A stretch of 64,000 nt of DNA from Variovorax sp. MHTC-1 (GTDB lineage: Bacteria > Pseudomonadota > Gammaproteobacteria > Burkholderiales > Burkholderiaceae_C). The position numbers and the translations under genes were made by a program. The DNA lies in NCBI RefSeq assembly GCF_003984645.1, contig NZ_RWKI01000021.1, positions 18,887-82,886 on the forward strand. The letters are read 5' to 3'. The notes beneath the pieces were generated by a model, which had not been told where the DNA came from, ran no database searches, and saw only the letters and a program-made list of their open reading frames with translations. Positions 1 to 8,663 of this stretch are shown piece by piece (positions within the stretch are counted from its first letter, which is position 1; the number at the start of each line of letters is the position of its first letter).

Positions 1-788
1 TGCTTGCCCTCGGGCGACCGGAAAGAGCGCTTGAGGCCCGACACCACGCCGGCCGAGACCGAGGGGCCGATGCCGAAGGGAAAGCCGACCGCGGCCACCT
101 GGTCGCCGGACTGCAGGTCGGCGGTCGAGCGCATCGTGGCCGGGATCAGGTCGTCGGGCAGCTTTTGCGCCTGCAGCACGGCGAGGTCGTTCTCGGGCTG
201 CACGCCGGTGATCACGGCGGGCGCCTCCAGGCCGTCGGCGAAAGTGACCTTGATCTTCTCGGCGCCCGCGACCACGTGCAGGTTGGTCAGGATGATGCCC
301 TTGTCGACGACCACGACGCCGGTCCCGACGCCGCGCTCCACCTCGCCCGGCGGTTCGTCGGCCTCGGGCGGCTTGCCCTTGGCGACGTTGTTGCCGCGCT
401 TCTGGGTCTGGGCTTCCGGCGTCTTCTTTTCGGGCCCGTAGCCGACCACCCGCACCACCGAGGGACGGATGATCTCGGCTGCCTTGGCGGCCGGCGAGGG
501 CAGGGTGGCGGTCTGCAGGGTGCGCAGCACGGCGGCGTCGATGTCCTTCTGCGTGTATTGGCGGATGTTCTGCTGCGGCCACAGCGCAATCGCCGAGCCC
601 GAGGCGCCGAAGCAGACCGCAAGCAGCAGCGCGAAGCTGCGGCGTCCAGGCTGCCAGCGCGAGGCCGGGGCTTTAGCCGGTTGAGTTTCCGCGCCCACCT
701 GGGCTTCGTCGGACGCCTCGGGCGTTCGAGACTCGGCCGCATCCTGCGGCGCGCGGGGCGAGCGACTGTAGAAAGCAGGCCTGCGCAT
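1..788 (-). CDS. S1C (HtrA/DegP-like) serine protease, membrane-anchored, 3' end outside window
   Basis: Trypsin-like protease of the HtrA family, probably acting in the periplasm on damaged or regulatory proteins. The ATG at 788 follows GGAGG with suitable spacing. The product starts with a basic cytoplasmic stretch, then one hydrophobic anchor at about residues 47-65 rather than a cleavable signal peptide. The catalytic His lies in LTNLHVV (H171) and the catalytic Asp in ENDLAVL (D201). The Ser motif (GNSGGP in the family) and any PDZ domain fall beyond the window edge, so activity cannot be fully judged. Residues about 120-150 form a charged linker. It is divergent from tatD with about 90 bp between the starts. 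The family call is firm; the specific substrate is unknown. Confidence 0.88.
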   Translation of the reverse strand, partial: MRRPAFYSRSPRAPQDAAESRTPEASDEAQVGAETQPAKAPASRWQPGRRSFALLLAVCFGASGSAIALWPQQNIRQYTQKDIDAAVLRTLQTATLPSPAAKAAEIIRPSVVRVVGYGPEKKTPEAQTQKRGNNVAKGKPPEADEPPGEVERGVGTGVVVVDKGIILTNLHVVAGAEKIKVTFADGLEAPAVITGVQPENDLAVLQAQKLPDDLIPATMRSTADLQSGDQVAAVGFPFGIGPSVSAGVVSGLKRSFRSPEGK

Positions 789-877
789 CGGGCACCTCCG
801 GCAAAAATATCGACGCGTGAGAGAGGCACGGTAGCACGCTTTCTCCGGCCGTGCATGCATTCGGGCATCATCGCGCG

Positions 878-1738
878 ATGGCCGTCTTCATCGATACCCA
901 CTGCCACCTCGATGCACCGGAATTCGGCACCGAAATGCCCGCAATACGGGCGCGTGCGGCGGCCCGGAACGTTGCCCTGTGCGTGATTCCGGCGGTGGCG
1001 GCCACCAACTTCGCAACGGTGCGCGAACTCGCGCATGCCCAGAACGATGCCTACGCGCTGGGCATCCACCCGATGTGCACCAACGAGGCGCAGGACGAGC
1101 ACCTGGCGCTGCTCGACGCGGAACTTGCCGCGCACCGCGACGACCCGCACCTGGTGGCGGTGGGCGAGATCGGGCTCGATTTCTTCGTGCCGGGCCTGGA
1201 TCCCGACAAGCAGGAGCGCTTCTTTCACACTCAGTTGCAACTCGCACGCAAACATGGACTGCCGGTGATCATTCATGTGCGCCGGTCGGTGGACAAGGTC
1301 TTGAAGCATCTGCGGCAGGTCGCGCCCGGCCAGACCTGGCAGGGCATCGCGCATGCGTTCAACGGCAGCGCGCAGCAGGCGCAGGCCTGCATCGAGTTGG
1401 GCCTCAAGCTGGGCTTCGGCGGCGCCGTGACCTTCGAGCGCGCATTGCAGCTGCGGCGTCTTGCCGCAACGCTGCCGCTCGCGTCGATCGTGATGGAGAC
1501 CGATGCGCCCGACATCCAGCCGCATTGGCTCTACCGCACCGAAGCGCAGCGTGCGGCGGGCGAGCCGCAGGGTCGCAACGAGCCGGGCGAGCTGCCGCGC
1601 ATCGCCGAAGTCGTGGCCGGGCTGCGCGGTATCGCGCTCGATGCGCTGGCGCAGGCGACCACGCGAAACGCCGTTTCGGCGCTGCCGCGTCTGTCATCGC
1701 TGATCGATGCGTCGGCCGGCATGCCGCAGCACGCGTAG
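878..1738 (+). CDS. TatD family metal-dependent hydrolase (DNase)
   Basis: TatD-type TIM-barrel metallohydrolase, 286 aa, the usual size. Members act as 3'-5' exonucleases in DNA repair or turnover. Metal ligands are visible: the N-terminal HxH in FIDTHCHLD, Glu in GEIGLDFF, His in VIIHVRR and in HAFNGS, and the Asp of METDAP near the C-terminus. An in-frame GTG 27 bp upstream exists, but the ATG at 878 places the FIDTHCH motif at the N-terminus as in the family. It is transcribed away from the S1C protease and is probably monocistronic. TatD, YcfH and YjjV paralogues cannot be separated here, so no symbol is given. Confidence 0.93.
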   Translation: MAVFIDTHCHLDAPEFGTEMPAIRARAAARNVALCVIPAVAATNFATVRELAHAQNDAYALGIHPMCTNEAQDEHLALLDAELAAHRDDPHLVAVGEIGLDFFVPGLDPDKQERFFHTQLQLARKHGLPVIIHVRRSVDKVLKHLRQVAPGQTWQGIAHAFNGSAQQAQACIELGLKLGFGGAVTFERALQLRRLAATLPLASIVMETDAPDIQPHWLYRTEAQRAAGEPQGRNEPGELPRIAEVVAGLRGIALDALAQATTRNAVSALPRLSSLIDASAGMPQHA

Positions 1739-1862
1739 GCCAAGTGCCCGACTTCCGCGCCAGCGCGTCGATGGCGCGATCCGGATGTCATCCTTGGGCT
1801 TCGAGTGTTCGTTCTTGGCCAGTGGCAAGTTCGTCACTCCAACTCATCAAAGGAGCTTTCCC

Positions 1863-2240
1863 ATGAACAAATCGTCCATCCGCACCTTGCCTGCCGTGCT
1901 GGCCCTGGCCCTGGCATCCATCGGCCTGTCGGCCGTGGCGCAAACCCAGTCCGCACCCCAGCCAGCGCCGGCGACGCAGGAGCCGACCATGACCGAGAAG
2001 GCCAAGGAAACCGGCAAGGACGCCGTCGACGCCACCAAGCGCACGACGAAGAAGGTCGTTGGCGCCACCGAGCGCGGCGTCAAGAAGGCAGGTACAGCCA
2101 CCAAGAACGTCGCGAAGAAGACCGGCGATGCCGTGTCGAGCGCGGGCCACAAGACGGCCGACGGCATGCGCAGCGCCGGCCAGAAGATCGGCGAGAAGGT
2201 GCCCGGCACGGCAGAGCACGATGCCGCCAAGAAGCCCTGA
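1863..2240 (+). CDS. Small secreted Lys/Ala-rich LEA-like protein
   Basis: A 125-aa protein of unknown function. The ATG follows AAAGGAG with 6-7 nt spacing. Residues 1-26 form a clear Sec signal peptide ending in AVA-Q, so the mature protein should be periplasmic. After a short Pro/Gln linker, the rest is a run of amphipathic, Lys/Thr/Ala/Gly-rich imperfect 11-residue-like repeats (DAVDATKRTTKKV, GVKKAGTATKNVAKK, GHKTADGMRSAG). These resemble LEA or CsbD-like desiccation proteins in composition only. It has no cysteines and is strongly basic. It is followed by an intrinsic terminator and looks monocistronic. A stress-protection role is an inference from composition. Confidence 0.82.
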   Translation: MNKSSIRTLPAVLALALASIGLSAVAQTQSAPQPAPATQEPTMTEKAKETGKDAVDATKRTTKKVVGATERGVKKAGTATKNVAKKTGDAVSSAGHKTADGMRSAGQKIGEKVPGTAEHDAAKKP

Positions 2241-2265
2241 GTCCCTGGGCTCGGCTGTCGCCAAC

Positions 2266-2288
2266 AACCCGCCTCGGCGGGTTTTTTT
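2266..2288 (+). terminator. Intrinsic terminator after the LEA-like gene
   Basis: Perfect 8-bp stem AACCCGCC / GGCGGGTT with a 2-nt loop, running into a T7 tract. It sits 25 bp after the stop codon of the small secreted protein. The T-tract lies within the leader of the next gene, 15 bp before its ATG. Confidence 0.85.
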
Positions 2289-2303
2289 GTGTCTACTGCA
2301 CGC

Positions 2304-2825
2304 ATGAAGAAAGCATCGCCTGCGCCGCCGCTGCGGCTCACCGGCCTCGATCCGATCGTCTCGGATCGCACCGTCGTTCTCGTCCTCGGCAGTTTCCCGG
2401 GCGGCCGTTCGCTCGCCGTGGGGCAGTACTATGCGCACCCGCAAAACCACTTCTGGAAGATCTTGCAAGCGATTTGGCCCGACCACCCGCTCCCCGCGGG
2501 GGCAGACAGTTATCCCGCCCGCCGTGACTGGCTGCTCGAGCGCGGCCTCGGCCTCTGGGATGTGTACGCCGCTTGCGAGCGCGAAGGCAGCCTCGATTCG
2601 GCGATCCGCAACGGCGAGGCGAACGACATCGCGGGCCTTGCGCTGCCCGGGCTGGCCGCGATCGCGCACAACGGCGGCGAAAGCTTCAAGCATGCGCGAC
2701 ACACCCAGGGCCTCGGCGTGCCGGTCTATCGGCTGCCGTCCTCGAGCGCGGCGAACGCATCGTGGACCTTCGATCGCAAGCTCGAGGCCTGGCGCGAGGT
2801 CTTCCTGAAGCACGGACTGGTCTGA
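2304..2825 (+). CDS. DNA-deoxyinosine glycosylase (UDG superfamily, HDG type)
   Basis: Base-excision repair glycosylase of the uracil-DNA glycosylase superfamily, 173 aa. It probably removes hypoxanthine (deaminated adenine) and possibly uracil. Seen in sequence: motif 1 VLVLGSFPGGRSL followed by YYAHPQNHFW, a combination typical of the hypoxanthine-DNA glycosylase branch, and a C-terminal SSSAAN motif in place of the HPS-type motif of other UDGs. ATG 2304 was preferred over an upstream in-frame GTG (2289) that lies inside the terminator tail. The stop overlaps the next start by one base (TGATG), so it is translationally coupled to the methyltransferase-like gene. Confidence 0.88.
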   Translation: MKKASPAPPLRLTGLDPIVSDRTVVLVLGSFPGGRSLAVGQYYAHPQNHFWKILQAIWPDHPLPAGADSYPARRDWLLERGLGLWDVYAACEREGSLDSAIRNGEANDIAGLALPGLAAIAHNGGESFKHARHTQGLGVPVYRLPSSSAANASWTFDRKLEAWREVFLKHGLV

Positions 2826-3592
2826 TGGCGGCGAGGAAAGCCGCGGCGCCCGAACTTCCGGAAGTCAATTTCTCCGACTGGGGCGATGTGCGCTACCTGC
2901 ACCTCGGCACCGAGTGGGTACAGGGCTCGATGAAGCTGGATGCGCCCTTCGAGATCGAACTCGAGTACGTGCAGCGCATGATGGCCTGGCTGCTTTTCGT
3001 CGATGCCGCGAGCGTGCGCAGCCGCCATGCGATGCAGCTGGGTCTGGGCGCAGCGAGCCTCACCAAGTTCTGCCGCAAGACGCTGGGCATGCGCACCACG
3101 GCGGTCGAGCTCAATCCGCAGGTGGTCGCGGCCTGCCGCGGCTGGTTCAAGCTGCCGGCCGATGACGCGAGGCTGCACGTGATCGTCGCCGATGCGGCGG
3201 TCGAGATCCGGCGGCCGCTGTGGCAGGGCGATGTGGACGTGCTGCAGGTCGACCTGTACGACCACGAGGCCGCCGCGCCGGTGCTCGACAGCGAAGCCTT
3301 CTATGCCGACTGCCGCGCCCTGCTGACCGAGGACGGCTGCATGACGGTCAACCTGTTCGGCCGCTCCTCGAGCTACGAGCGCAGCCTCGAGAAGATCGCC
3401 GCCGCCTTCGGCGAAGATGCGCTCTGGGCCTTCAGGCCCACGCGCGAGGGCAACACGGTGGTGCTGGCCCAGCGCACGCCCGGCCGGCCGAAGCGCCCCG
3501 TGCTTGCCGATCGCGCCCAAAGCATCCAGACTCGGTGGGGCCTGCCTGCGCCGAAGTGGCTGCGGGTGTTCAAACCCATTGCTGATTCATGA
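2825..3592 (+). CDS. Spermidine synthase-like class I SAM-fold protein
   Basis: A 255-aa Rossmann-fold protein of the spermine/spermidine synthase superfamily. The nucleotide-binding region reads QLGLGAASLTKFCRK followed by the acidic strand TTAVELNPQVV, and a D-V-D-V-L-Q-V-D-L-Y-D segment marks the active-site strand. The N-terminal beta domain and the GGG(D/E)G motif of true SpeE are weak or missing. It may therefore be an uncharacterised aminopropyl- or methyl-transferase rather than a polyamine enzyme. It starts at the ATG overlapping the glycosylase stop and ends in a 4-bp ATGA overlap with the GspE-like gene. The three genes form a tightly coupled operon. Confidence 0.75.
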   Translation: MAARKAAAPELPEVNFSDWGDVRYLHLGTEWVQGSMKLDAPFEIELEYVQRMMAWLLFVDAASVRSRHAMQLGLGAASLTKFCRKTLGMRTTAVELNPQVVAACRGWFKLPADDARLHVIVADAAVEIRRPLWQGDVDVLQVDLYDHEAAAPVLDSEAFYADCRALLTEDGCMTVNLFGRSSSYERSLEKIAAAFGEDALWAFRPTREGNTVVLAQRTPGRPKRPVLADRAQSIQTRWGLPAPKWLRVFKPIADS

Positions 3593-5379
3593 GCGCTGTT
3601 TCCTCCTCGACCCCATCTGCTCTGTCCCGCCACGAAGGACCGCTCGACCTGCGGCACCTGATCGAGTGGCTCGCCAAGGACGGCGTGATCTCTCCGGTGG
3701 AGGCCAAGCGCACGCTGGCGCGCTGCGCGCAGGCCGAGAGCCGGCAGCATCCGCTGGTTCGGCTCGCGAATGTCGCGATGACGCGCGAGAGCGACGGCAA
3801 GCCGCTCGACCTGGAGATGCTGAGCCAGTGGCTCGCCGGCCGCGCGGGCCTGGCCTATCTGCGCATCGATCCGCTGCGGGTCGACGTGGGCAAGGTGGCC
3901 GACACCATGAGCGCGGCGTACGCGGAGCGGCACAAGGTGCTGCCGGTGCAGGTCACGCCTGCCGAGGTGGTGGTGGCCACCGCCGAGCCCTTCCTCACCG
4001 ACTGGATCGCGGAGGTCGAGCGCCAGGCGCGCCGCGCGGTGCGGCGCGTGGTCGCGAACCCGGTCGACATCCAGCGCTACACGGCGGAGTTCTTCTCGCT
4101 GGCCAAGTCGGTGCGCGCGGCGCAGAAGGCCGGCGGCAGTGCCGGCGGCGCCAGCTTCGAGCAGCTGGTCGAGCTCGGCAAGAGCAACAAGCAGCTCGAT
4201 GCCAACGACCAGAGCGTGGTGCAGGTAGTCGACTGGCTCTGGCAGTACGCCTTCGACCAGCGCGCCAGCGACATCCACCTGGAGCCGCGGCGCGAGCAGG
4301 GCGTGATCCGCTTCCGCATCGACGGCGTGCTGCATCCGGCCTACCAGATGCCGATGGGCGTGATGAACGCGATGGTGTCGCGCATCAAGCTGCTCGGCCG
4401 CATGGACGTGGTCGAGAAGCGCCGGCCGCTGGACGGCCGCATCAAGACCCGCAACATGCGCGGCGAAGAGATCGAGATGCGGCTCTCCACGCTGCCCACC
4501 GCCTTCGGCGAGAAGATGGTGATGCGGATCTTCGATCCCGACACCGCGGTCAAGGACCTCGATGCGCTGGGCTTCGCGCAGCACGATGCGCAGCGCTGGG
4601 AGCAGCTCGTGACGCGCCCGCACGGCATCATCCTGGTGACGGGGCCGACCGGCTCCGGCAAGACCACCACGCTGTACTCCACGCTCAAGCGCGTCGCGAC
4701 CGAGGAGGTCAACGTGAGCACGATCGAGGATCCGATCGAAATGATCGAGCCCTCCTTCAACCAGACGCAGGTGCAGCCGCAGCTCGACTTCGGCTTCACC
4801 GAGGGCCTGCGCGCGCTGATGCGGCAGGACCCGGACATCATCATGGTGGGCGAGATTCGCGACATCGCGACGGCCGAGATGGCGGTGCAGGCCGCGCTCA
4901 CCGGCCACCTGGTCTTCAGCACGCTGCACACCAACGATGCGCCGAGCGCGATCACACGGCTGATGGAGCTCGGCGTGCCCAACTACCTCGTCAATGCGAC
5001 CATGCTCGGCGTGCTGGCCCAGCGCCTGGTGCGCACGCTGTGCCCGCATTGCAAGGCGCCGGACGACAGCATCACGCGCGAGCAGCTCGGCGACTTCGTC
5101 AAGCCCTGGCAGATCACGGGCTCGGTGCGGGCCTACAAGCCGGTCGGCTGCGTCGACTGCCGCATGACGGGCTACCGCGGCCGCATGGGCCTGTACGAAC
5201 TTCTCACCGTGGGCGAGGGCTTCAAAACGCTGGTCAACAAGGAGCCTAACCTCGCCGGGCTGCGCCGCCAGGCCGTGACCGACGGCATGCGGCCGCTGCG
5301 GCTCGCGGGTGCGCTGCGCGTGGCCGAGGGCCTGACGACCATCGACGAAGTCTTGAGCGCGACTCCGCCGCTCGAGTAA
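3589..5379 (+). CDS. GspE/PulE/PilB-type secretion ATPase, orphan
   Basis: Hexameric ATPase of the type II secretion / type IV pilus assembly family, 596 aa. An N-terminal MshEN-like region (about 30-160) precedes the ATPase core. Walker A GPTGSGKTT starts at about residue 351, with the Asp box around 375, Walker B DPDIIMVGEIRD at about 414 and the His box at about 445 (STLHTNDAPS). A zinc site of two CxxC pairs (C485/C488, C521/C524) is intact, so the enzyme looks active. The start overlaps the upstream gene by 4 bp. No pilin, prepilin peptidase, secretin or GspF/PilC gene lies nearby, so it must work with components encoded elsewhere. GspE versus PilB cannot be settled here. Confidence 0.9.
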   Translation: MSAVSSSTPSALSRHEGPLDLRHLIEWLAKDGVISPVEAKRTLARCAQAESRQHPLVRLANVAMTRESDGKPLDLEMLSQWLAGRAGLAYLRIDPLRVDVGKVADTMSAAYAERHKVLPVQVTPAEVVVATAEPFLTDWIAEVERQARRAVRRVVANPVDIQRYTAEFFSLAKSVRAAQKAGGSAGGASFEQLVELGKSNKQLDANDQSVVQVVDWLWQYAFDQRASDIHLEPRREQGVIRFRIDGVLHPAYQMPMGVMNAMVSRIKLLGRMDVVEKRRPLDGRIKTRNMRGEEIEMRLSTLPTAFGEKMVMRIFDPDTAVKDLDALGFAQHDAQRWEQLVTRPHGIILVTGPTGSGKTTTLYSTLKRVATEEVNVSTIEDPIEMIEPSFNQTQVQPQLDFGFTEGLRALMRQDPDIIMVGEIRDIATAEMAVQAALTGHLVFSTLHTNDAPSAITRLMELGVPNYLVNATMLGVLAQRLVRTLCPHCKAPDDSITREQLGDFVKPWQITGSVRAYKPVGCVDCRMTGYRGRMGLYELLTVGEGFKTLVNKEPNLAGLRRQAVTDGMRPLRLAGALRVAEGLTTIDEVLSATPPLE

Positions 5380-5500
5380 GCGCTTCGGCGCGGCGTCGCG
5401 CCCCGGGATAACCCTAGGCTCTCGCTAGGTGGAATCCACATCAAGCTGACCACTGCCTGATCACACAATCCGCTGTTCGAATTTTTCGAGGGGACTGTTC

Positions 5501-5989
5501 GTGAAAATCAAGAGTCAGAAGGACTTCTTTGCGGGTCTGATGTTCACCATCGTCGGCATCGCCTTCGCATGGGGCGCAACGACCTACAACGTGGGCACCG
5601 GCGCGCGCATGGGCCCGGGCTACTTTCCGCTGATGCTGGGCATCCTGTTGGGCATCCTGGGGATCATCGTGATCTTCACGGCCCTCACCATCGAGACGGT
5701 GGACGGCGAGCCGATCGGAAAGATCGCATGGCGGCCGCTGGGCTACATCATCGGTTCCAACCTGGTGTTCGGCGTGCTGCTCGGCGGCCTGCCGACCTTC
5801 GGGCTCCCCGCCATGGGACTGATCGCCGCGATCTACGCGCTGGTGCTGATCGCCGGCCTCGCGGGCGAGCACTACAGCCTCAAGGCCAGCCTGATCCTCG
5901 CCACCATTCTTGCCGTCGGCAGCTACGTCGCCTTCGTGGTCCTGCTGAAGCTGCAGTTCCAGGTGTGGCCTACCTTCATCACCGGTTGA
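5501..5989 (+). CDS. tctB: Tripartite tricarboxylate transporter small membrane subunit TctB
   Basis: Small integral-membrane subunit of a TTT carboxylate transporter, 162 aa with four predicted membrane segments. It has the family signature of an N-terminal KDFFAG segment followed by a membrane helix and G-x-G-P-G-Y-F-P (ARMGPGYFPLML). The start is GTG, 7 nt after GAGGGG. The 121-bp upstream gap holds a short inverted repeat, CCTAG-N7-CTAGG at 5413-5429, which may be a regulatory site. Directly followed by tctA (13-bp gap). Gene order here is B-A then C, unlike the C-B-A order of the classical Salmonella system. Confidence 0.9.
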   Translation: MKIKSQKDFFAGLMFTIVGIAFAWGATTYNVGTGARMGPGYFPLMLGILLGILGIIVIFTALTIETVDGEPIGKIAWRPLGYIIGSNLVFGVLLGGLPTFGLPAMGLIAAIYALVLIAGLAGEHYSLKASLILATILAVGSYVAFVVLLKLQFQVWPTFITG

Positions 5990-6002
5990 GAACGACAACA
6001 CC

Positions 6003-7517
6003 ATGGATCTCGTCAATAACCTCTCCATCGGGTTCACTGCGGCGTTCACGCTGCAGAACCTCATCTACGCCTTCGTTGGCTGCCTGCTGGGCACGCTGAT
6101 CGGCGTCCTGCCCGGCATCGGTCCGGTCGCCACCATCGCGATGCTGCTGCCGGCCACGTATGCGCTGCCGCCGGTGGCCGCGCTGATCATGCTGGCGGGC
6201 ATCTACTACGGCTCGCAGTACGGCGGCTCGACCACCGCGATCCTGGTCAACCTGCCGGGCGAGTCGTCCTCCGTCGTGACCGTGATCGACGGGCACCAGA
6301 TGGCCAAGCAGGGGAGAGGGGGAGCGGCACTCGCGGCCGCCGGCCTGGGCTCCTTCTTCGCCGGCTGCGTGGGCACCTTGATCCTGGCGGCCTTCGCGCC
6401 GCCCCTGACCGAGCTGGCCTTCAAGTTCGGACCGGCCGAGTACTTCTCGCTGATGGTGCTGGGCCTGATCGGCGCCGTGGTGCTGGCCTCGGGCTCGCTG
6501 ATCAAGGCGATCTGCATGATCATCCTCGGCCTGCTGCTGGGCCTGGTCGGCACCGACGTGAACTCGGGCGTGGCGCGCTACAGCTTCGACATCCCGGAGC
6601 TGACCGACGGCATCAGCTTCATCGTGATCGCGATGGGCGTGTTCGGCTACGGCGAAATCATCTCCAACCTCGCGCGCCCGGAGGAAGACCGCCAGGTCTT
6701 CACCTCCGAAGTGCACCACCTGTGGCCGACCAAGGAAGACTTCAGGAACGGCGTGCCCGCGGTGCTGCGCGGCACCGCGCTCGGTTCCTGCCTCGGCATC
6801 CTGCCGGGCGGCGGCGCCCTGCTGTCGGCCTTTGCGGCCTACACGATGGAAAAGAAGCTCAAGCTCAGGCCAGGCGAAATTCCCTTCGGCAAGGGCAACA
6901 TCCGCGGCGTCGCGGGTCCCGAAGCGGCCAACAACGCCGGCGCGCAGACGTCCTTCATTCCGTTGCTGACGCTCGGCATTCCGCCGAACCCGGTGATGGC
7001 GCTGATGGTCGGCGCGATGACCATCCACAACATCCAGCCCGGCCCGCAGGTGATGACCAGCAACCCCGAGCTGTTCTGGGGCCTGATCGCCTCGATGTGG
7101 ATCGGCAACCTGATGCTGATCGTCCTGAACCTGCCGCTGATCGGCATCTGGATCAAGCTGCTGTCCATTCCCTACCGCTGGCTGTTCCCGGCCATCGTGC
7201 TGTTCTGCGCGATCGGCGTGTACTCGACCAACAACAACACCTTCGACGTCTGGATGGTCGCGATCTTCGGCATCATCGGCTATGCCTTCATCAAGCTCGG
7301 CTGCGAGCCGGCGCCGCTGCTGCTGGGGCTGATCCTCGGGCCGATGATGGAAGAGAACCTGCGGCGCGCGCTCTTGCTCTCGCGCGGCACCTGGAGCGTG
7401 TTCGTCACGCGGCCGATCTCGGCCGGCCTGCTCATCGCGGCCGCCCTCATGATCGTGATCGTCTTGCTGCCCGCCGTGAAGTCCAAGCGCGAGGAAGCCT
7501 TCGTCGAACCAGACTAG
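6003..7517 (+). CDS. tctA: Tripartite tricarboxylate transporter large membrane subunit TctA
   Basis: Main transmembrane subunit (504 aa, about 12 membrane segments) of a Na+/H+-driven carboxylate importer fed by a periplasmic Bug receptor. Typical TctA motifs are present: GVLPGIGPVATIAMLLP near the N-terminus, YGSQYGGSTTAIL, and the internally repeated LGILPGGGALLSAFAAYTMEKK and PLLTLGIPPNPVMALM. Length and hydrophobicity profile match the family. Co-transcribed with tctB. A repeat element and a strong terminator follow the stop, separating it from the receptor gene. The substrate is unknown; citrate-like or other small organic anions are possible. Confidence 0.94.
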   Translation: MDLVNNLSIGFTAAFTLQNLIYAFVGCLLGTLIGVLPGIGPVATIAMLLPATYALPPVAALIMLAGIYYGSQYGGSTTAILVNLPGESSSVVTVIDGHQMAKQGRGGAALAAAGLGSFFAGCVGTLILAAFAPPLTELAFKFGPAEYFSLMVLGLIGAVVLASGSLIKAICMIILGLLLGLVGTDVNSGVARYSFDIPELTDGISFIVIAMGVFGYGEIISNLARPEEDRQVFTSEVHHLWPTKEDFRNGVPAVLRGTALGSCLGILPGGGALLSAFAAYTMEKKLKLRPGEIPFGKGNIRGVAGPEAANNAGAQTSFIPLLTLGIPPNPVMALMVGAMTIHNIQPGPQVMTSNPELFWGLIASMWIGNLMLIVLNLPLIGIWIKLLSIPYRWLFPAIVLFCAIGVYSTNNNTFDVWMVAIFGIIGYAFIKLGCEPAPLLLGLILGPMMEENLRRALLLSRGTWSVFVTRPISAGLLIAAALMIVIVLLPAVKSKREEAFVEPD

Positions 7518-7523
7518 GGCTCG

Positions 7524-7613
7524 CCCCCAGGCTCCGCGCACTTCGTGTCGCTGCGCCAACCCCCTACCGGGGGCAACACCAGCGGCCCGGCAAAGCCGGT
7601 TCCGCGGTGTTCC
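7524..7613 (+). repeat. Palindromic intergenic repeat, copy A
   Basis: A 90-bp element almost identical to the sequence at 10285-10375 (two nearby G/T substitutions, one 1-bp indel and one C/A change). It contains two hairpins: a short CCCCC...GGGGG stem, and a longer one with outer arms AACACC / GGTGTT and inner stem CCGGC-AAA-GCCGG. It lies between the tctA stop and the downstream terminator. Such elements are commonly dispersed in Comamonadaceae genomes; mobility or function is not evident from the sequence. Confidence 0.85.
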
Positions 7614-7620
7614 TGGAACG

Positions 7621-7653
7621 CAAAGGCCGCCGCAAGGCGGCCTTTGTTTTTTT
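7621..7653 (+). terminator. Strong intrinsic terminator between tctA and tctC
   Basis: Perfect 11-bp stem CAAAGGCCGCC / GGCGGCCTTTG, GCAA tetraloop, followed by T7. It ends the tctBA unit 35 bp before the tctC start, so tctC needs read-through or its own promoter. Confidence 0.9.
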
Positions 7654-7687
7654 CCAGTAGGCTTTGCTGGCCTTCAGAATCCAATCC

Positions 7688-8659
7688 ATGAAAAGAATCC
7701 ACTTTGTTCGCGCAGCTGCGCTCGTGCTGTGCGCGGCTGTCGTGCCTGCCGCCTTCGCGCAGGCCTATCCCGGCAAGCCCATACGTCTCATCGTGCCCTT
7801 CCCGGCCAGCGGCGCGACGGACCTGTTCGCGCGCACCCTGTCGCAGAAGATGGGCGAGAAGCTCGGCACCACGCTGGTCATCGACAACAAGCCGGGCGCC
7901 GGCGGCGCCATCGGCTCCGATCTCGCGGCCAAGGCGCCGGCCGACGGCTACACGCTCCTGCTTGCCACTACCAGCACGCACGCCATCGGCCCCGCGATCA
8001 ACGCCAGGCTGCCCTACGACACGGTGCGCGACTTCACGCCGATCGCCCACGTGGGCGATGCGCCGAGCATCATGCTGGTGCCCAACAGCTCGCCGGCGAA
8101 GACGGTGCGCGAATGGATAGCGTACGCACAGAAGAACCCCGGCAAGCTCAACTACGCATCGAGCGGCAACGGCACCATCGTGCAGCTCACGGCGGAGCTG
8201 TTCAAGTCGCAGGCCGGCGTGTTCGTCACGCATATCCCGTACAAGGGCACGGCGCTCGCGATCCCCGACCTGATCAGCAGCAAGATCGATGTGCTCTTCG
8301 ATTCGCTGCCCACCGGCATGCCGCATGTGCGCGACGGGCGGCTGCGCGCGCTGGGCGTGACGACGCTGAAGCCCAGCCCGCTCGCGCCCGAGCTGCCGGC
8401 CATTGCGGAGACGCTGCCGGGCTTCGAATCGAACACCTGGTTCGGGCTCTATGGCCCCAAGGGCTTGCCGGCGGATATGGCGGCACGCATCAACAAGGCC
8501 GCGAATGAAGCGTTGGCGGATCCCGAGGTGCGCGACAAGCTGTACAAGCTCGGCATCGCGCCGACGACCAGCACGCCGGCGCAGTTCGCAAGCATGGTGG
8601 CGCAGGACGCGGCCAAGTGGAAAAAGATCATCACCGAACGCAAGATCACAGGCGATTGA
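7688..8659 (+). CDS. tctC: Bug-type periplasmic solute receptor (TctC)
   Basis: Periplasmic receptor of the Bug/TctC family, 323 aa, delivering a carboxylate to TctAB. A signal peptide (KRIHFVRAAALVLCAAVVPAAFAQ) is followed by the family opening YPGKPIRLIVPFPASGATDLFAR, where Bug proteins contact the ligand. The VIDNKPGAGGAIGSD loop and the ATTSTHAIGPAIN region are typical. ATG 7688 puts the signal peptide at the N-terminus; an earlier in-frame TTG is unnecessary. The stop is 4 bp before the gamma-glutamyltransferase-like gene, so the two are almost certainly one transcript, hinting that the ligand may be a gamma-glutamyl compound or its product (inference). Confidence 0.92.
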   Translation: MKRIHFVRAAALVLCAAVVPAAFAQAYPGKPIRLIVPFPASGATDLFARTLSQKMGEKLGTTLVIDNKPGAGGAIGSDLAAKAPADGYTLLLATTSTHAIGPAINARLPYDTVRDFTPIAHVGDAPSIMLVPNSSPAKTVREWIAYAQKNPGKLNYASSGNGTIVQLTAELFKSQAGVFVTHIPYKGTALAIPDLISSKIDVLFDSLPTGMPHVRDGRLRALGVTTLKPSPLAPELPAIAETLPGFESNTWFGLYGPKGLPADMAARINKAANEALADPEVRDKLYKLGIAPTTSTPAQFASMVAQDAAKWKKIITERKITGD

Positions 8660-8663
8660 CCCC

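Noticed and set aside
287..1525. Long minus-strand open frame opposite tatD
   Set aside because: Arg-rich, no family motifs; it is the antisense shadow of tatD and of the S1C protease promoter region in GC-rich DNA.
3373..5049. 558-codon minus-strand open frame opposite the GspE-like gene
   Set aside because: His/Arg/Leu-rich composition typical of antisense frames; the plus-strand frame has all ATPase motifs.
5413..5429. CCTAG-N7-CTAGG as a terminator of the GspE-like gene
   Set aside because: Only 5-bp arms and no T-tract; at most a regulatory site before tctB.
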